Below the pieces are notes generated by a model, which was not told where the DNA came from, made no database searches, and saw only the letters and a list, made by a program, of their open reading frames with translations. A stretch of 64,000 bases of DNA from Dipteris shenzhenensis (Eukaryota > Polypodiophyta > Polypodiopsida > Gleicheniales): NCBI GenBank assembly GCA_047967505.1, contig CM106538.1; one strand, given 5' to 3'. Position numbers and translations under genes: made by a program. Of the stretch, positions 45,263 through 57,923 are shown in pieces; position 1 is the stretch's first letter; every line of letters begins with the position of its first letter.

Positions 45263-45454
45263 ACATGATCTGCAATGGCAAGCATTTCCTTATCACAGTG
45301 CGCGCTCAGAGCGAACCAATTGGAATGCTGCATGATCTGCAACGGCAAGCATTTCCTTATCACAGTGTCTACCTCTCCAAACATACACCCTATTTGCAAT
45401 GTGGATTACGAAAGCACCTCTAGAATCAAATTTTTGCATTTGTGGAATGCCTAC
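45263..45454 (-). pseudogene. MKP1-like gene, gelsolin-like domain fragment
   Basis: On the minus strand from 45454 the frame reads MQKFDSRGAFVIHIANRVYV, then WRGRHCDKEMLAVADHAAFQ and VRSERA. This matches the gelsolin-like segment of plant MKP1 (DSRGAF, IYIWxGRxC pattern), which follows the phosphatase domain. A 67-bp tandem duplication (45264-45330 and 45331-45397) adds a partial second copy and shifts the frame. The fragment is bounded by copia A on the right and copia B on the left. It joins in frame to the phosphatase-side fragment at 61783 if copia A and one target-site copy are ignored. Confidence 0.8.
45264..45397. repeat. 67-bp tandem duplication within the MKP1-like fragment
   Basis: CATGATCTGCAA[TC]GGCAAGCA starts at 45264 and 45331. 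The matching upstream half (GCTCA[TG]AGCGAACC) is seen at 42179 and 45304. Copia B therefore landed inside one copy of a pre-existing duplication. The length is not a multiple of three, so the gene was already frameshifted unless the duplication is later. Confidence 0.8.
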
Positions 45455-45694
45455 TAATCAAACATTTATCTAAATATGTTGTAACTCCAAGATTAGCTTC
45501 AGTACTAAGCTAATCATGAATTCCGTTTCTTTTCTATTATGCTCAATGAGCTTATAAAAGCCGCCTTAGGCTATGCAATACACAATCATTTTTTGGCCAA
45601 TTCGTGCCCTCTTTCTCTTCGCATATGTTTCTTGCTCAAGCACTCTCTTTTCTTTCCTTTCTTGTTTTTGCACAGCTTTCTTTACTTTCTTAGA
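45455..45694 (+). repeat. Copia A 5' LTR with TGGTATTAGA primer site next to it
   Basis: TAATC[..]AACATTTATCTAAATA through CTTCAGTACTAAGC to CTTTCTTAGA, matching 61543-61782 with roughly one mismatch in ten. A TATAAAAGCC box lies near 45552. The primer binding site for initiator tRNA-Met (TGGTATTAGA, usually TGGTATCAGA) starts at 45695. The LTR edges lack canonical TG...CA, so the termini could be off by a few bases. Confidence 0.75.
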
Positions 45695-45795
45695 TGGTAT
45701 TAGATGATCTAGCTCTTTCCTAACAAGCTCCCGAGTCTCCCTGGTTTTGATCTTCCTACATGAACTGTGATTTACAATCTATTCCCACCCCTCAA

Positions 45796-46581
45796 ATGGC
45801 TTCCAATTCTGCCTCTACTCGCACTTACAAAGTTGAGAAACTTTCTAATGTCAACTATCACATCTGGTCTATTAGGCTCAAAATACTTTGGAGGAGGTCT
45901 GAGCTATGGGATGATGCACGCCCTCATCCAAGCTCACCTGTGGCCCTTGTAGCTCCCGTAGCTGCTCTAGCACCTCCTTCAGCCCCCACTAGGACTGCCA
46001 TAGCCGCTCCTGTGACCAATCCACCACTCAAGACAAAATTCAAGCATGGCTACTGTTGGATTGGAAGGCCCACTCAGTTATCATCCTCAACTGCGGAGAC
46101 TTTCAAATTTAGCTAGTCCATAATCTCCCCACTTCTAAAGAAGTGTGGGGAATGCTTCGAGCAACCTACAATTATGTCGATGTATCGACACAAATTAATG
46201 CTCAAAGATGGCTTATGCTACTTTAGCTCAAAGAAGGAGAATTAGTCCTTGACTTCATTGATCAATCACAGGGCTTTCTTAATGAGACGATCAGCACTGG
46301 TTTGCAAGTACCGGAGCTTCACCAAGTCAGAATCTTACTCTCTGCTCTACCCTCTTCTTGGAGATCCTTCATCACCACACACAGCAACTTGACCAGACTC
46401 AAGCTCCCTTCATTGATAGGCCGTATCCTTCAAGAGGATACCATGAGGCAAAACTCCTCACTCGAATCACCTGAAATTCCTCAAGCCTACTTTACTACTA
46501 CCCGTGGAGGACTTAGGGGCCATTGTAATTGATCTAGCCATGGCTCTTTTACCCATTACTCACAACCACCTCTACTACCTA
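45796..46581 (+). pseudogene. Copia A gag, 5' part
   Basis: From ATG 45796: MASNSASTRTYKVEKLSNV, then NYHIWSIRLKILWRRSELWD, the usual start of copia gag. It continues with interruptions through VWGMLRATYNYVD, LSALPSSWRSFI and LIGRILQEDTMRQN. The frame reads on to SFTHYSQPPLLP, where the nested insertion begins at about 46582. No zinc knuckle is found. Confidence 0.82.
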
Positions 46582-46608
46582 GGGTCATTGTTTGCTTGGG
46601 TGTAGCCA

Positions 46609-49600
46609 TTTTTGGTAAGGTTCAGGGACTTTTCTATATATAGGTATCTATACATACATGCAACCAAGTAATCATTCAAAAGTACACTACATGAGCTTTT
46701 ACTCAACCCAAGGCAACACCTAAATCAAATCATTATGCATAGGTTAACGGGCCTCCAATGTTGTGCTAAAGTGATGCATACCCATTTGAGGGCACGTTCC
46801 ATAACTCTTTTTTGATTTGTTGAAAACCAAAATGGATTGAATGGAAGCCAAACTATTGGGACTCGTGCATGGTGGTCTTAAAACATTGATAGTGGTTGGT
46901 ATTGGTATCTAGATTCACTCTAAAATGGTAGTAGGAAAAGTGCAATTTGTGCATGTGCAAATATATTTTAATAAATCCAACACTATTTACAATTTTGAAT
47001 TGTTTCCTTTTCCATGCACTTGCTTGCTATATGGCTCATAAGTATGCTAAAGGTCATTGCATTTAATAATAAACAGCATCAAACTCGGTAGTGTGCCCTT
47101 TGGCCTATTTGTGTTTTGAAGCACTTTAGGCCACATTGCACTTGTTTGGGATTTCCAATTCTGATGATGTGTATCATCGGATAGGGAAAAACCGACGGCT
47201 AAAATATCGCTACTCCCACAAATTTTACATTTTCACATCTCTCGCCGATCAAATCTTGGAAGATTAAGTACCTACAACTTGCCCCCGCCCTGTAAACACC
47301 CTATAACCTGCATGCACCTGGACGTGACCTTGCGCAGACTTTGGTTTGCCATGGCCTTCTTTTGAGTAAGTTGTCTTCTATTCTTTGCTTGCCTCACCAA
47401 TTAGCTTCTCTGGTTCTATTCTGGACTAATCGTGGCCATGGCATCAATGGCAACACTTGAATCGTAATGAGAGGTTTCATTACCTATGTCTCTTCATGTT
47501 GAACTCGAATGTAAATACTACTTGGCCTCTGGCCTCAAAACTCAAAGCATATCAAGAGTTCCTTTCACATCGTCAAGTTTCAAATCACAAGGAACTATTT
47601 TTCTCCAACATATACTACAGCCAACAGTTTGTAGGTAGTCGTACTCAAATGTACAAGGGTATTATTTCACTGTACTGGACTGTGGTGGACTCCAACCAGA
47701 TTAGAGTTCTCTACTCATTGTTGAGCTAGGGTCAGTAGCCATGCCTACGCTCTAACAAAGAGAAGATACCTTCATCCACAAACACAAAGAAGGAATCTCA
47801 ACTTGAGACTGGTAATCACTTGAATGGCTTGATGTTGCTATCTCAAATGCTCCCACCAATCGTGACACCACAGCTTGTGTTCTTCGCTCCAATGGCAATG
47901 ATCGAATGCGTGCATCTGCAACTGCTTCTTGCTGTTTCTCCCTTCACAGATGTTGCAAAAGTGTCTTCCGTTGCTGATTCCATACCATGCCAGCGCTTTC
48001 CTTGACCCGTGCTCTATTCCTTGTGCCGTCACCTGGCTTTTTGGCTTTCCTGTCTTGCAGTTTCTATCTACTTCTCTTGCAAGCCATGGCGAGCAAGCTT
48101 TAGCCTACACTATAAAGTTCATAGAGTAACAATCCTAGCAACACCTAAGAGGCGATGCTCTCTAACCTGAAAAATGGCCTTCAGAAAGTGAAAGGGGTGC
48201 ACAACTTAGATCAACTAGCTGCAAAGAGGGCAACATTAGGTATGTTGGTGTCCCTTGAAATAAAGGAGAAACATCTTGGGCGCACAATGTCGAAGGTGTT
48301 GTTAATCAAAAGGACCAACGTGGCTCTAGTGGTTGAACATAGAGCAGAAGCAATGCATGATCATCTTGATCCAAGAAGTCTATGGGCTTCAACAGAATGC
48401 AAGAAAAGAAGAGAGAGCCTAAGTGCTGAGGTCATTGCTACAGTGATGACATTTTGGCATGAAAATACGAGGTTTCTCCAAATAGAAAGGACATCTGTAA
48501 GAAGCAGACGGGATGCATGGTGTTTGAGGAGCACATCATACACATGCTAGATACAACGCAGGTCAGTGGTGCCTAAACCAGCCCGGTGGTTGTTTGTGAT
48601 TGAGCTTTGGGATAGTTTACTCGTTTCATTCTTAAACCAGGCTTGGACTAAATGTGATTGTCCTAAACCAACCCGGTGGTTAAAACGTAGGATAAGCAGT
48701 AGGACATGCCTTGCCAATTTTCCCCATGACACTATTGTATCTGTCATAGATTTTGCAAAAAATTATTCTTTTCAACAACAAGATGAGATACAAAGTGCTC
48801 AATGGTACAACAAGAAGATAACAATTCTCGTGTATACCATGTACAATCATTTGCTTGATTCTTCCACACCTGATGTCAATCTACTTGTTGACTCACAAGA
48901 GTCCAAGTCAGTGCAATGCATGTATCATTTCTACATTTCAGATGAAAGGGAACATGGCACCCTATTTGTGCAGCATGCTTTTCTACTGCATTGGGAATGG
49001 CTAGAAAGAAAAATCCCCATGCAAAAAATATAAAACAACATTCGGTGTGGTTAGATGGTGCTGCCTCTCAATTTAAATCAGCCCGTGGATTCTACTTCGT
49101 CTCAAGGTTCAAATCCTTGACCGGTCTAGACATGATGGTGACTCTTAATATCCTAGGACAAACCAACGACCGCACTGACGATAACTTATCCTTCACTACT
49201 ACCCTGCTATCCCTACACTATTTCCATGCTATCCTAAAATTTTTTGCACAGTGCTATACTAAATTAGTGCCCTTTAAACTGCTTATCATTTCGTTAACCG
49301 TCAGATTTCATCCCATACTTGTTTTTAGTATATCCCAACAACCACCATGCTTGTTTTCCATAACGAATCCACAAGTCCTACAAATCCATTCATCTTGTAT
49401 ATAGAAGCAAACCACCATGCTGGTGGCTATTAATATCCTAGTGCAACCAATCACCACACTGATGATAACATATCCTGCATTACTGTGCTATCCCTACACT
49501 ATTATCGTGCTATCCTTAAATTTTTTGCACAGTGCTAGTGCCCTTTAGATTGGTTATTGTTAACCGTCAGATTTCAACCACTAGGCTACTTAAAATATTT

Positions 49601-50240
49601 AAGTACTAACATGGAAGCAGATTGATACAAAATCAGTATTACGAGCACCATGAGAAAGTCCACAAGTCTAAGAAATGTATGCAAGATTTTTATTGTTTCA
49701 AAATACGACATTTTGCTTTTTCAAGGAAATTCCAGACTCCCAACTATCTTATCAGCCTCTCTGTGGCAAGCATCTCCCAGCTCTTTAGGCCAGTCCGATG
49801 CACAATGGTAGACCTCTTTACACACTCAGATTACACACTGCTTGCTTGACTCTGTCTCTTATATGCCCATAGTAACTCCTCCTTTTGCTGGGGTCCTCTT
49901 CATCTTGGTCATTGCACTCTATAAATCTTCGCACATCTATTATGTCCTACCAAAAGAAACCTACATCGATATCATGAGCTTGACAAGTATCTTAAAGGAG
50001 CAGGAAAAACAATGGCCAGGGAAATTAATATTCACTGTCTCTACCGATTCCAAGTAATATACCCACCATCGAAGCATATCCTCGTTGCAGCTATTTTCCT
50101 CCCTCTCCGAGTCTATTTCTATGAGGATGCCATCCAACATCATTTTTAGATAGAACAAAAGCATTCCAAAGTTATTTGGGTATGCCATATATTTGTTGTA
50201 GGTGGATCGGTAGTAGGTGGATCAATGTACAAAGTTTTGG
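46609..50240. other. Left part of the nested insertion, no gene recognised
   Basis: Scattered short frames without motifs. A diverged tandem duplication around CTATCCCTACACTATT, AATTTTTTGCACAGTGCTA and TTAACCGTCAGATTTCA occurs near 49207-49310 and 49488-49577. A short duplicate of CCTAAACCA[GA]CCCGGTGGTT lies at 48571 and 48661. Confidence 0.5.
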
Positions 50241-50242
50241 GT

Positions 50243-51773
50243 TTAGATTTCATAATGGGCATTTGATTTAAATATTGCGGCCATCAATACCATAGTCTTT
50301 CTCTTTACATGATGAAGTTGCTTCTTGTTTCCTTCCTCGCTCATCCTAAGGCTGTGGATGTTCTCCTTCATTGCCTCCACTTTTTGGTCATTCTCTGCAA
50401 TAGCTTCACCTGAATCCCTTAACATCTGTTGAAGCTGTATAAATTGCTGAAAAACATCTTCATGGGCCGTTTTCAAGACTTCCAATCTAGTTTGGAAATC
50501 TCTCGGGACTACTTTTCATAACCATCAAAAGCCATGGCAAGCTCATGCACACATCTATCATCATCTTCTTGATGGGCCTTGTAGCTTACTCTTTGGACTT
50601 CTAACAGTGTTTCAAAAAACCAATCCTCACCATTGGCTACGCAGCAAATCGCTCCACCATGGTGTCTAAAACTTACTCCATTGTGGCTGCTCTCTACATC
50701 CTTCTTGGCCTGGGGAGCTGTCTCGTTGTCTTCTCCACCTCGGCTACTCTACCTCGGCTACTCTCTGCCCCATCCTTCCTGGCCTTAAATCTCTCTCGCA
50801 GTTCCTACATCACTTATCTAGTTTCTCCATTCTCCCTTTTCAGCTCCTCCATCATCTGGTCTTTTTCAATGTTCAATACGTTTTGCATGTTGTAGAGCCA
50901 TTTGTAAAGACTCTCCTTTTTGGCTCTCTAATGTTCAAGATCCTTTCGCATCTTTTCTAGCTCCTTGTCTGCCATGTCACCATCATTTCTCACTTCTTTG
51001 AGCCTATCTCAGAGCTCCTTCATGCGCTTCTCTGCTTCTTCTCTTCTATGCCTTTCCATGTCGACCAATTTTGTAGCAGCCTTGGCTTGCTCTTGTGCCT
51101 GCAAGGCCCTTGCTTGTGCATCCTCTACCTTGGCTTTTGCACCTTCCTTGAGACTTTTCTCAAGTTGCACTGCCTTTGCTACATCGATGGCTTTCTCTTG
51201 TAGAAAAGTCACCTTTTGAGACATCTTCTTATTATATTGCTCCAAAATCCCTTTGAGGGTAGATGCCATCAGGTGCATTGCAACTCCAATGGACTGAGAT
51301 GAAAATTAGTATTTGAAATCCACACAATTCTTTAGGTTGGTTAACATGCCCTTGGAGATTGCCCTTGAGAAAGATACATCATGTCCTTTCAGTTTCTCTA
51401 CTGCTACTTGAACCTACCAAAACTTGCAGGTTCCTCTCGTATCAGGATAGAAGTGAATGGTGTTCTTCACCACATGTTGGAGGTCTGTTGGCAAGATCAA
51501 AATCTTGGCTCCACCATCTTTACTAATCTGAGCGTTGGGGTATACATCTAGAATATCCTGACTCTTGCACTGCTTCTCAAAAAAGTGTGCTTGCAAACTC
51601 CCTCTAGAAATTCCTAGAGCATTTTCAATCACACTTTCATTGATGGTAATCTTCTGACCTTGACAGACTAGTTGTCCCTCCTTCACATTCACCTCTTGTA
51701 CCAACCTGGTGAAGTTTTGGAGAGCATCCAAATTGGGCTTTTGAAGAGCGAGAGAGGATCTCCCATATGTCAC
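50243..51773 (-). pseudogene. Coiled-coil protein resembling putative plant transposon proteins
   Basis: One minus-strand frame from 51773 runs about 250 codons with stops only at 51414, near 51320, 51009 and 50928. Several are TAG or TGA where Gln or Arg would fit. The N-terminal 120 residues (ALQKPNLDALQNFTRLVQEV, VIENALGISRGS) resemble the putative plant transposon protein domain found near retroelements. A long Ala/Glu/Lys/Gln coiled coil follows (KVEDAQARALQAQEQAKAAT). The C-terminal part, in another frame, is again helical (VFQQFIQLQQMLRDSGEAI). Function unknown; clearly decayed. Confidence 0.55.
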
Positions 51774-51884
51774 GATTTCAAGATCAGGGGAGGAGGGGCT
51801 CTCGCAATGTACTGTAGAGGGGGAGGAAAGATTTTGTGAGGAGCTTCGAGACTATGTAGGGTCCATTACGAGAGGGGATAGAAG

Positions 51885-52125
51885 TTGCACGAAGAGTGCA
51901 AGGGAGATATAAATGGTCGAGAGGGATAGAAGATGAAATAGTGAAGAAAATGGAATAGTGGAGGCTTGAGTTTGCAATCCGATTACAAGGGAGAAAGAAA
52001 TGGTCGAGAGGCATAGAAGATGAATCAATGAAGGAAATGGAATAGTGGAGGCTTGAGATTGCAAGGGAGAACGAAACGGCTCAGAGGGATAGAAGATGAA
52101 ACGGTTAAGGGAATGGAATAGCGGT
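51885..52125. repeat. Tandem repeats upstream of the coiled-coil pseudogene
   Basis: GAGAGGGATAGAAGATGAAA/GAGAGGCATAGAAGATGAAT followed by GGAATAGTGGAGGCTTGAG recurs three to four times with 70-90-bp spacing. Confidence 0.7.
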
Positions 52126-52129
52126 TTGT

Positions 52130-53155
52130 AGCCTAACTACACTATCAAGGTGAGAGCCACCACAGTGGTTGGCCCGAATTTTGATTAATTCATGTATTTT
52201 CCCAAGGCAGAGAACTGTTATTGACCACACATGCAAAAATTCTAAATTGAGGATGTGGGAAAATACCCCCTTTTGATGGCATATCTTGTCCTTTTCCTCC
52301 TCCTCTTCCAAGCTACCATAGTGTGAGGTTCATTGTCATTAGAGAGGTTCTTGGTGTAGCCCTTCTTGTAACTCATTCATCCAAATGTAAATACATTGCA
52401 ACTATCATTATAGAAACTACATTCATCACTGAGTCACCTTCAAGCATCAAATAGGCTACATCATTGTTGTCAATGAAGCTCATCATCCAAACATATACAT
52501 AGTCAAACATAGTCAAATTGGACAGCAACCCAAAGATTAATCTTGAATTGATGTTAGAAGACATTATATGGGTAGATGACCAGATTAAAAAGTGAAAATG
52601 ATAATTAAGGAAACTTTTCAACATCTAACCACTTGTAATGCTTCATCCATGAAGGAGATTTGAGAGAAACCCCCAAATCGAGCAAATAGAGACTGGAGGA
52701 TCAAATTTGATCTACCTTGAGCAAGAAATAAGGGGATTTTGGGTGGAAATGAAAGCCCTTACTGAGGCCTACTAGCAGCACAAAGGTAGGGCAAAGTAGT
52801 GCTCACAGTAATCCGACATTACATCAAGAAAGTTAGCCAACAAAATAGTGATATCTCCCTTGTATGTGGTCGGATTGAGCTCAAATTTTGGTAGCAGCTA
52901 TCCCTAAGAGTTGTACAAGTGGAGCTAATAGGGCTAGTCGAAATTGTGATTGTAGAGACAGAATTTTGAGAAAGTTTGGCAACTAAAGAACAGGCCAGCA
53001 CGGTAGCTTAGAGTACAATTCTATCCATCCCAATGGTGGAAAGGTGCATCCTAGTGTGGAAAATTTGTAGCCAGATGTATTCTGAAAGTTAATGGTTGGA
53101 TGTGGAGATATCGAAGTTTCAATATTTTGGTAGAATTGGGAAAAATGGGATAGAC
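52130..53155. other. No gene recognised
   Basis: AT-rich sequence between the repeats and the CACTA subterminal cluster, with no supported feature. Confidence 0.5.
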
Positions 53156-53179
53156 ATAGAACACAACAACACAAAGCAA

Positions 53180-53405
53180 GTATAGACGCGCTTGGTAGAT
53201 GCAAAAAATAGCAGGCGCCTCTATAGGTGTTGCTTTAGTAGAGGAATTACGTGCGCGTCTAAAAGCATGTCTAACAACTGATCTATTTGCGCGTGTATTA
53301 ACACGTCTAATTGTGCATCTAAATTGAGAAAATACGGGCGCATCTATAGGCGCGTCTATTTGCACGTGTATCAGCGCATTTACACTGAGAATCAGACGCG
53401 TAGAT
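53180..53405. repeat. GCGCGTCTA-type subterminal repeat cluster
   Basis: About a dozen variants of GCGCGTCTA/GCACGTCTA/GCGCATCTATAGGCGC occur in both orientations over 225 bp. They lie downstream of the end of the minus-strand CACTA transposase. Position and CG-rich repeated words suit a CACTA subterminal region. The motif differs from the GTCGCTATATAGCGAC family, so this would be a second CACTA family. Confidence 0.6.
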
Positions 53406-53579
53406 GGATGCAAACCAGAGAATACGGAAAGTGAGATTTTGGTGTACATCATTGCTTTCCAAACATTGCCCATGATTACCAAAGCACATAATTTTTTGCA
53501 AGCCCACATATACAAGAATTAAGTGAGATGAGGAGAACGAGACAATATGTAATATATTTGGCTAATATCAATTATGGGG

Positions 53580-56500
53580 CTACGGTTCAATCTCATCCTC
53601 AATGAGATCAACACTTGCCAAACTATCTACTTCAAAATTCAAACAAGTGTTTAGATCTACAAATACATTCAATCCACTACTACTTGTGCCACTCATGTAC
53701 TCATCGAAATCAGCATCTCGAATGGTAGGCTCGTCCTCACAGGTAATGGCCTCAATATCTATATCTCCTATCTCATGATCCTCCTCCTCTCTCGTATCAT
53801 GGTCATCATCACGTCCATGGCCATGATCATCCTCCATACGCTCCATATTAGTAAATGTACTATACATCACTTTGGAACGTGGCATAATAGGTATGACATG
53901 CCACCATCTATTATTATCCACCATTGGTTGATAGACAACCTAATTCAAACACAAATACAATCATGTTATTTTTCTTACATCAAATATTTAAAAGCGAGTA
54001 TTTTTATATGTGTGCACAGTACCTGTTCACATTGTTGCGGTAGTACTAGTGTGTCCTTCCTACTTTGCCAAAACTTTGTGGAGTCAATAGTTACAAAGCC
54101 ACTTGCATGGTGTTTGATTGTTGCATTAAGGCCTCTTTCCATCACGTCCTTAAACCACTTTACATCCAAAACATACACAAAGAAGCATCGAAAGTCAAGC
54201 ATAATAATATCTTGGATTATGCCACAATAATCATCCATGGCTCCATTGGCTCCCTCAAAGCTAGCAATGACGCCGCAGTCTTGTGTGTTTCTCTTATCAT
54301 CAATCCGTTGTGTTCGAAAATGCTTGCCCTCACACCATATAGTATTGAACATAGTGCACTACACTAAGAAAAAATCAATTAAATAAGCAATCTAAATTAT
54401 TGAAAGCTCCTAACTTATGCATAAGATTCTATATACCGACCTTGCTCATGCATCCCCTAGCATACTCCCCTTCTTCCATTGTGATATGCATCCCCTCGTC
54501 TTTCTCTACTTTCTCCATTTCATCAAGTAGCCAATCCACATGAATATCCTTTGGAACAGCTCTTAGATACTGAGGGTATGGCACACGAGATCCGTGGTGT
54601 GTACGAAAGAGGGCCCTTTCTTCTTGTCTTCTTGCCTTTGCATGCTCGTATCTTGTTACCCATCTTTTCATCACATCACTATTAAGCATGCAAAAGGGGT
54701 TGATACTATTATGCAACTCCGTGTCTATTACTTTGTTGCGTCCTTTTCCTTGAGGCACAATAGAGGTCATCCTTAGGTCTTCATCATCTCTCCATAGTCG
54801 TGGGAGAGAGCTATCCACATCAACAAGGAACTCAGCAATATATACAAGTGACTCTTGTACCAACCAACCCTCGGCCATGCTATCTTCGGGTCTTGCATTT
54901 TGTCTCACGAAGCCCTTCAAGGTCTTCATGAAGTGCTCGAGGAAGAACAACCATCATGCATGTATAGTACCGCATATAGCAATCTCATCCACCAAATGCA
55001 CTATGAGATGTAGTTGGCTTGTGAGAATAGAACGTGGAAATGTCTCCTCCATAAACAAACTGCCTCCACTGACATAACTCGAGCATTATCAAGCATGGTG
55101 GGATCTATTTCCTTTGAGCTCACATACCTAGAAATGAAAAAGTATAGCATATTAGCAATATGCATTCAAACTTGCATGGAGCATTGATACGCATCATATT
55201 TTGTATCATGTAGAGTACCTCACAAGCTCGCCCATCTTGTAAATATACAATCTTTCACATCCTTCGATGCACTACGTGAAATGCTAGTAGGTAGTATGAA
55301 CTGAACCCACGAGGAGGTGGTTGATTAGTTGCTTATAAATTTTCACTCATAAATTTGAAAGGAAAAAGATATTATGCACATAAAATACTTACTTGGAGCA
55401 TCTTGTGCCAATCATGAGATTTCAAGCCATATAATTGCTCTACACCTCTTTTCTTGCTCTTTGTAAAGGCTCCCTTCAAACACCTCATGCATCCAATGGG
55501 AGTACGAATTGTAGTAATAGCGTGCTTCAGCGTCGCCATCTCTAGCTTTGATAACATCCACGGTGCACGAGGTAAAAAAACATGCCCATTTCGTCTCTCT
55601 TGAGGCCAAGCTTCACCAATCCTCCCTGTGGTACGTAGATCCTCCCTTATGCCTGCGGAATCTCGTGTCCCATTCAAATGCTCCCAAATGGTAGATGCCA
55701 TATTCTTGAAGATATGCATGGGATCAAGTAGGTAATTGATCTTGAGGTGGGACCAATATGGTAAACGGTAAAAGATGGAGTATCTAAACAAAATAAAGTG
55801 TTAGCGGGCAATCTTTACTTCCAACCAATATAGCCAATCTTTACTTCCAGCCAATAGTTACAAACCCTTATCAGCTCATGCCAAGTGGTGGAGGAGTCGT
55901 GGAACCGTCCCAAATTCTTATCCAATCTCCCGGGGTGAGTGATTGTGGGAGGACTTCATTCCAAGGGGCAACATATCTAGGATGATCAGGTGGAAGAAAT
56001 CGATGGTGATTCTCATAGATGACCTTATTCAATGCATCTGCCCATGAGGCAACTAGCGAAGGACCACAAACAGGACATGCATGGTAACCCGATGTAGTGA
56101 GACCTGAACAATAAGAGCAATTAAGAGTTAAAGGTGGGTTTAGGGTGCCACATCCTTTGCCTATTCATAATTAGAAGTGCAATGCTTACCTGAACACTCA
56201 CCATAGCTTGGGAAGTCATGCATCATCCACATCAAGATTTCTTTGCAATTGAAGTCTCGTGACGAGGGAGGCCTGCTCACATCATGCACCTCGATACCTC
56301 TCCAAAGTACTCTAGCTCGTCAATCAAAGGCTCCAAATAAACATCAGGGTTTTTGACTTTATGTTTCCCTGGAATTAGAAGGGACAGCATCACATGTCCT
56401 TTCTTAATAGCCATAGAGGGTGGAAGATTGTAATTCACCAATATCACTGGCCATACACTGTAAGACGTGCTTTTGAGACCAAATGGGTTCACACCGTCCA

Positions 56501-56984
56501 TACCCAATCCAAGTCTCAAGCTCCTAGGTTCTTCCTTGAAGCTTGGCCATGTGTCTTCAATATGCTTCCACGCAGGAGAGTTTGCAGGAGTTCTCCACTT
56601 GCCATCGGTTGATCGATGGGAGGAATGCCATGACATGAGGTCTGCAATAGATTTGCACTTGAACATATGTTGGATGTGAGGGATTATGGAAAAATGTCGC
56701 AGAACCTTACAAGGCACGTCCAAGGTTTTGAGATCTGCTCTATATCTTGCCTCTCCACAAGTAGGACACTCTCTTGCATCCTTATGTAGTCCACGAAACA
56801 AAACGCAATCGTTGACACATCTATGGATGCGCTTGTAATCTAATCCTCCAAGAGAGGTCACATGTTGCCTTGCCATATCTCTTGAGGTCGGTAGTTTATT
56901 CTCCCTTGGAAGCATTTTACACAATAGCCTGCACGTGAAGACCATAAATGAGGAAAAGCATTCGAGTAATTGACCCACTAGCAT
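53580..56984 (-). pseudogene. CACTA transposase TNP2 with DUF4218 and DUF4216 (copy 2)
   Basis: Reads leftward in normal order. 56984-56277 gives the TNP2 N-terminal region (CPTCGEARY, GLGMDGVNPFGLKS, VWPVILVNYNLPPSM, VMLSLLIPGKHKVKNPDVYL). A one-base shift near 56300 moves the continuation (ILMWMMHDFPSYGECS) into another frame. A clean intron (GTAAGC...GTTCAG, 56189 to 56104) follows, then SGYHACPVCGPSLVASW. 55791-55372 holds LPYWSHLKINYLLDPMHIF and GLKSHDWHKML before a GTAAGT donor. 55080-54429 is DUF4218, with TGA at 54954-54956 at an Arg position. 54352-53975 is DUF4216 (RNTQDCGVIASF, YVLDVKWF). 53924-53580 is the WWHVIP and acidic end. It lacks the inversion seen in the other copy. Confidence 0.9.
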
Positions 56985-57923
56985 AATTCACCATGTTTGC
57001 AAAATAGACTTTAAAGCTTACTTGAGTAATGCATTCAAACTTGCATTGCTCCATCCATAGATGGTTTGCAAGTTTAGTAACTCAAGGGAGGCACGTAGAA
57101 CAGAGAATGTGCACCCCTCAAACAGTGGAGTCGATGCTGCATCACACATTTGCATGTCACCACCTTAGATGACACGCTCACAGAGGGCCTCTTTATGGCT
57201 GTGCTGTATGGGTTTCTCCTAGATGTCAATGAAGGCCTCAGTATTTTTAGAGCAAAAAACTCTCGACTTGTTGGGGGGTCGTAATCTGAGTCCTGGCAAT
57301 GTGCATGGTCTTCGGCCTCTCCATCGTATCCTCCTTTATGTCCCTAAAAATTTTTAATACAACAAGCTAGACTGGCGAAAAACTAAGTTATACAAATTCC
57401 CTCTTGCTCAGACGAGGCTCTCAACAATGGCTAGATGTAATCTTTTGGCCTCTAAGGGTCTAAACGATCTTTTGGCTCACTAGATGCAATGTTTTGGTCT
57501 CTAAGGCTCTCAGCAATTGTTGAGTTTTTATTACATTTATGTAATCTCTTTTTTTCAATTTCAGACTCTCAATATGCATTGTTGTTAACTTTTATATTTG
57601 AATGGTTATGGCTGCTAGCTGTAATCTTTTGGCCTTTAAGGCTCTCAGCAATTGCTGAGTTTTTATAAATGTAAGATCCTCAGTTCAATTTTTGCTCGGT
57701 ATAAGTTAACAATCTTTATATAACCTATTATGGGACGTAGATGTACATTATAATCTCTTTTGCTCAATTTTCACTTGATAAATTGTACTTTTTTCCTCAT
57801 TTATATTTACTGCAACAAGGACTACAACACCAGGAAAGGACTACAATTTCCTTGGTTTATGACTAAAATAACACTAAAATAACTCCAACAACCCCATCGT
57901 TATAAAAAAATTTTAGAAAATAT
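56985..57923. other. 5' side of CACTA copy 2, no gene recognised
   Basis: A(T)-rich sequence with TTTTGGCCTCTAAGG/TTTTGGTCTCTAAGG/TTTTGGCCTTTAAGG and CTCAGCAATTG repeated near 57440-57660. No terminal CACTA motif was found. Confidence 0.45.

Noticed and set aside
48155-49404. Frames of 131-155 codons in the nested insertion
   Set aside because: No domain, and the matching minus-strand frames are equally long; no splice or composition support.
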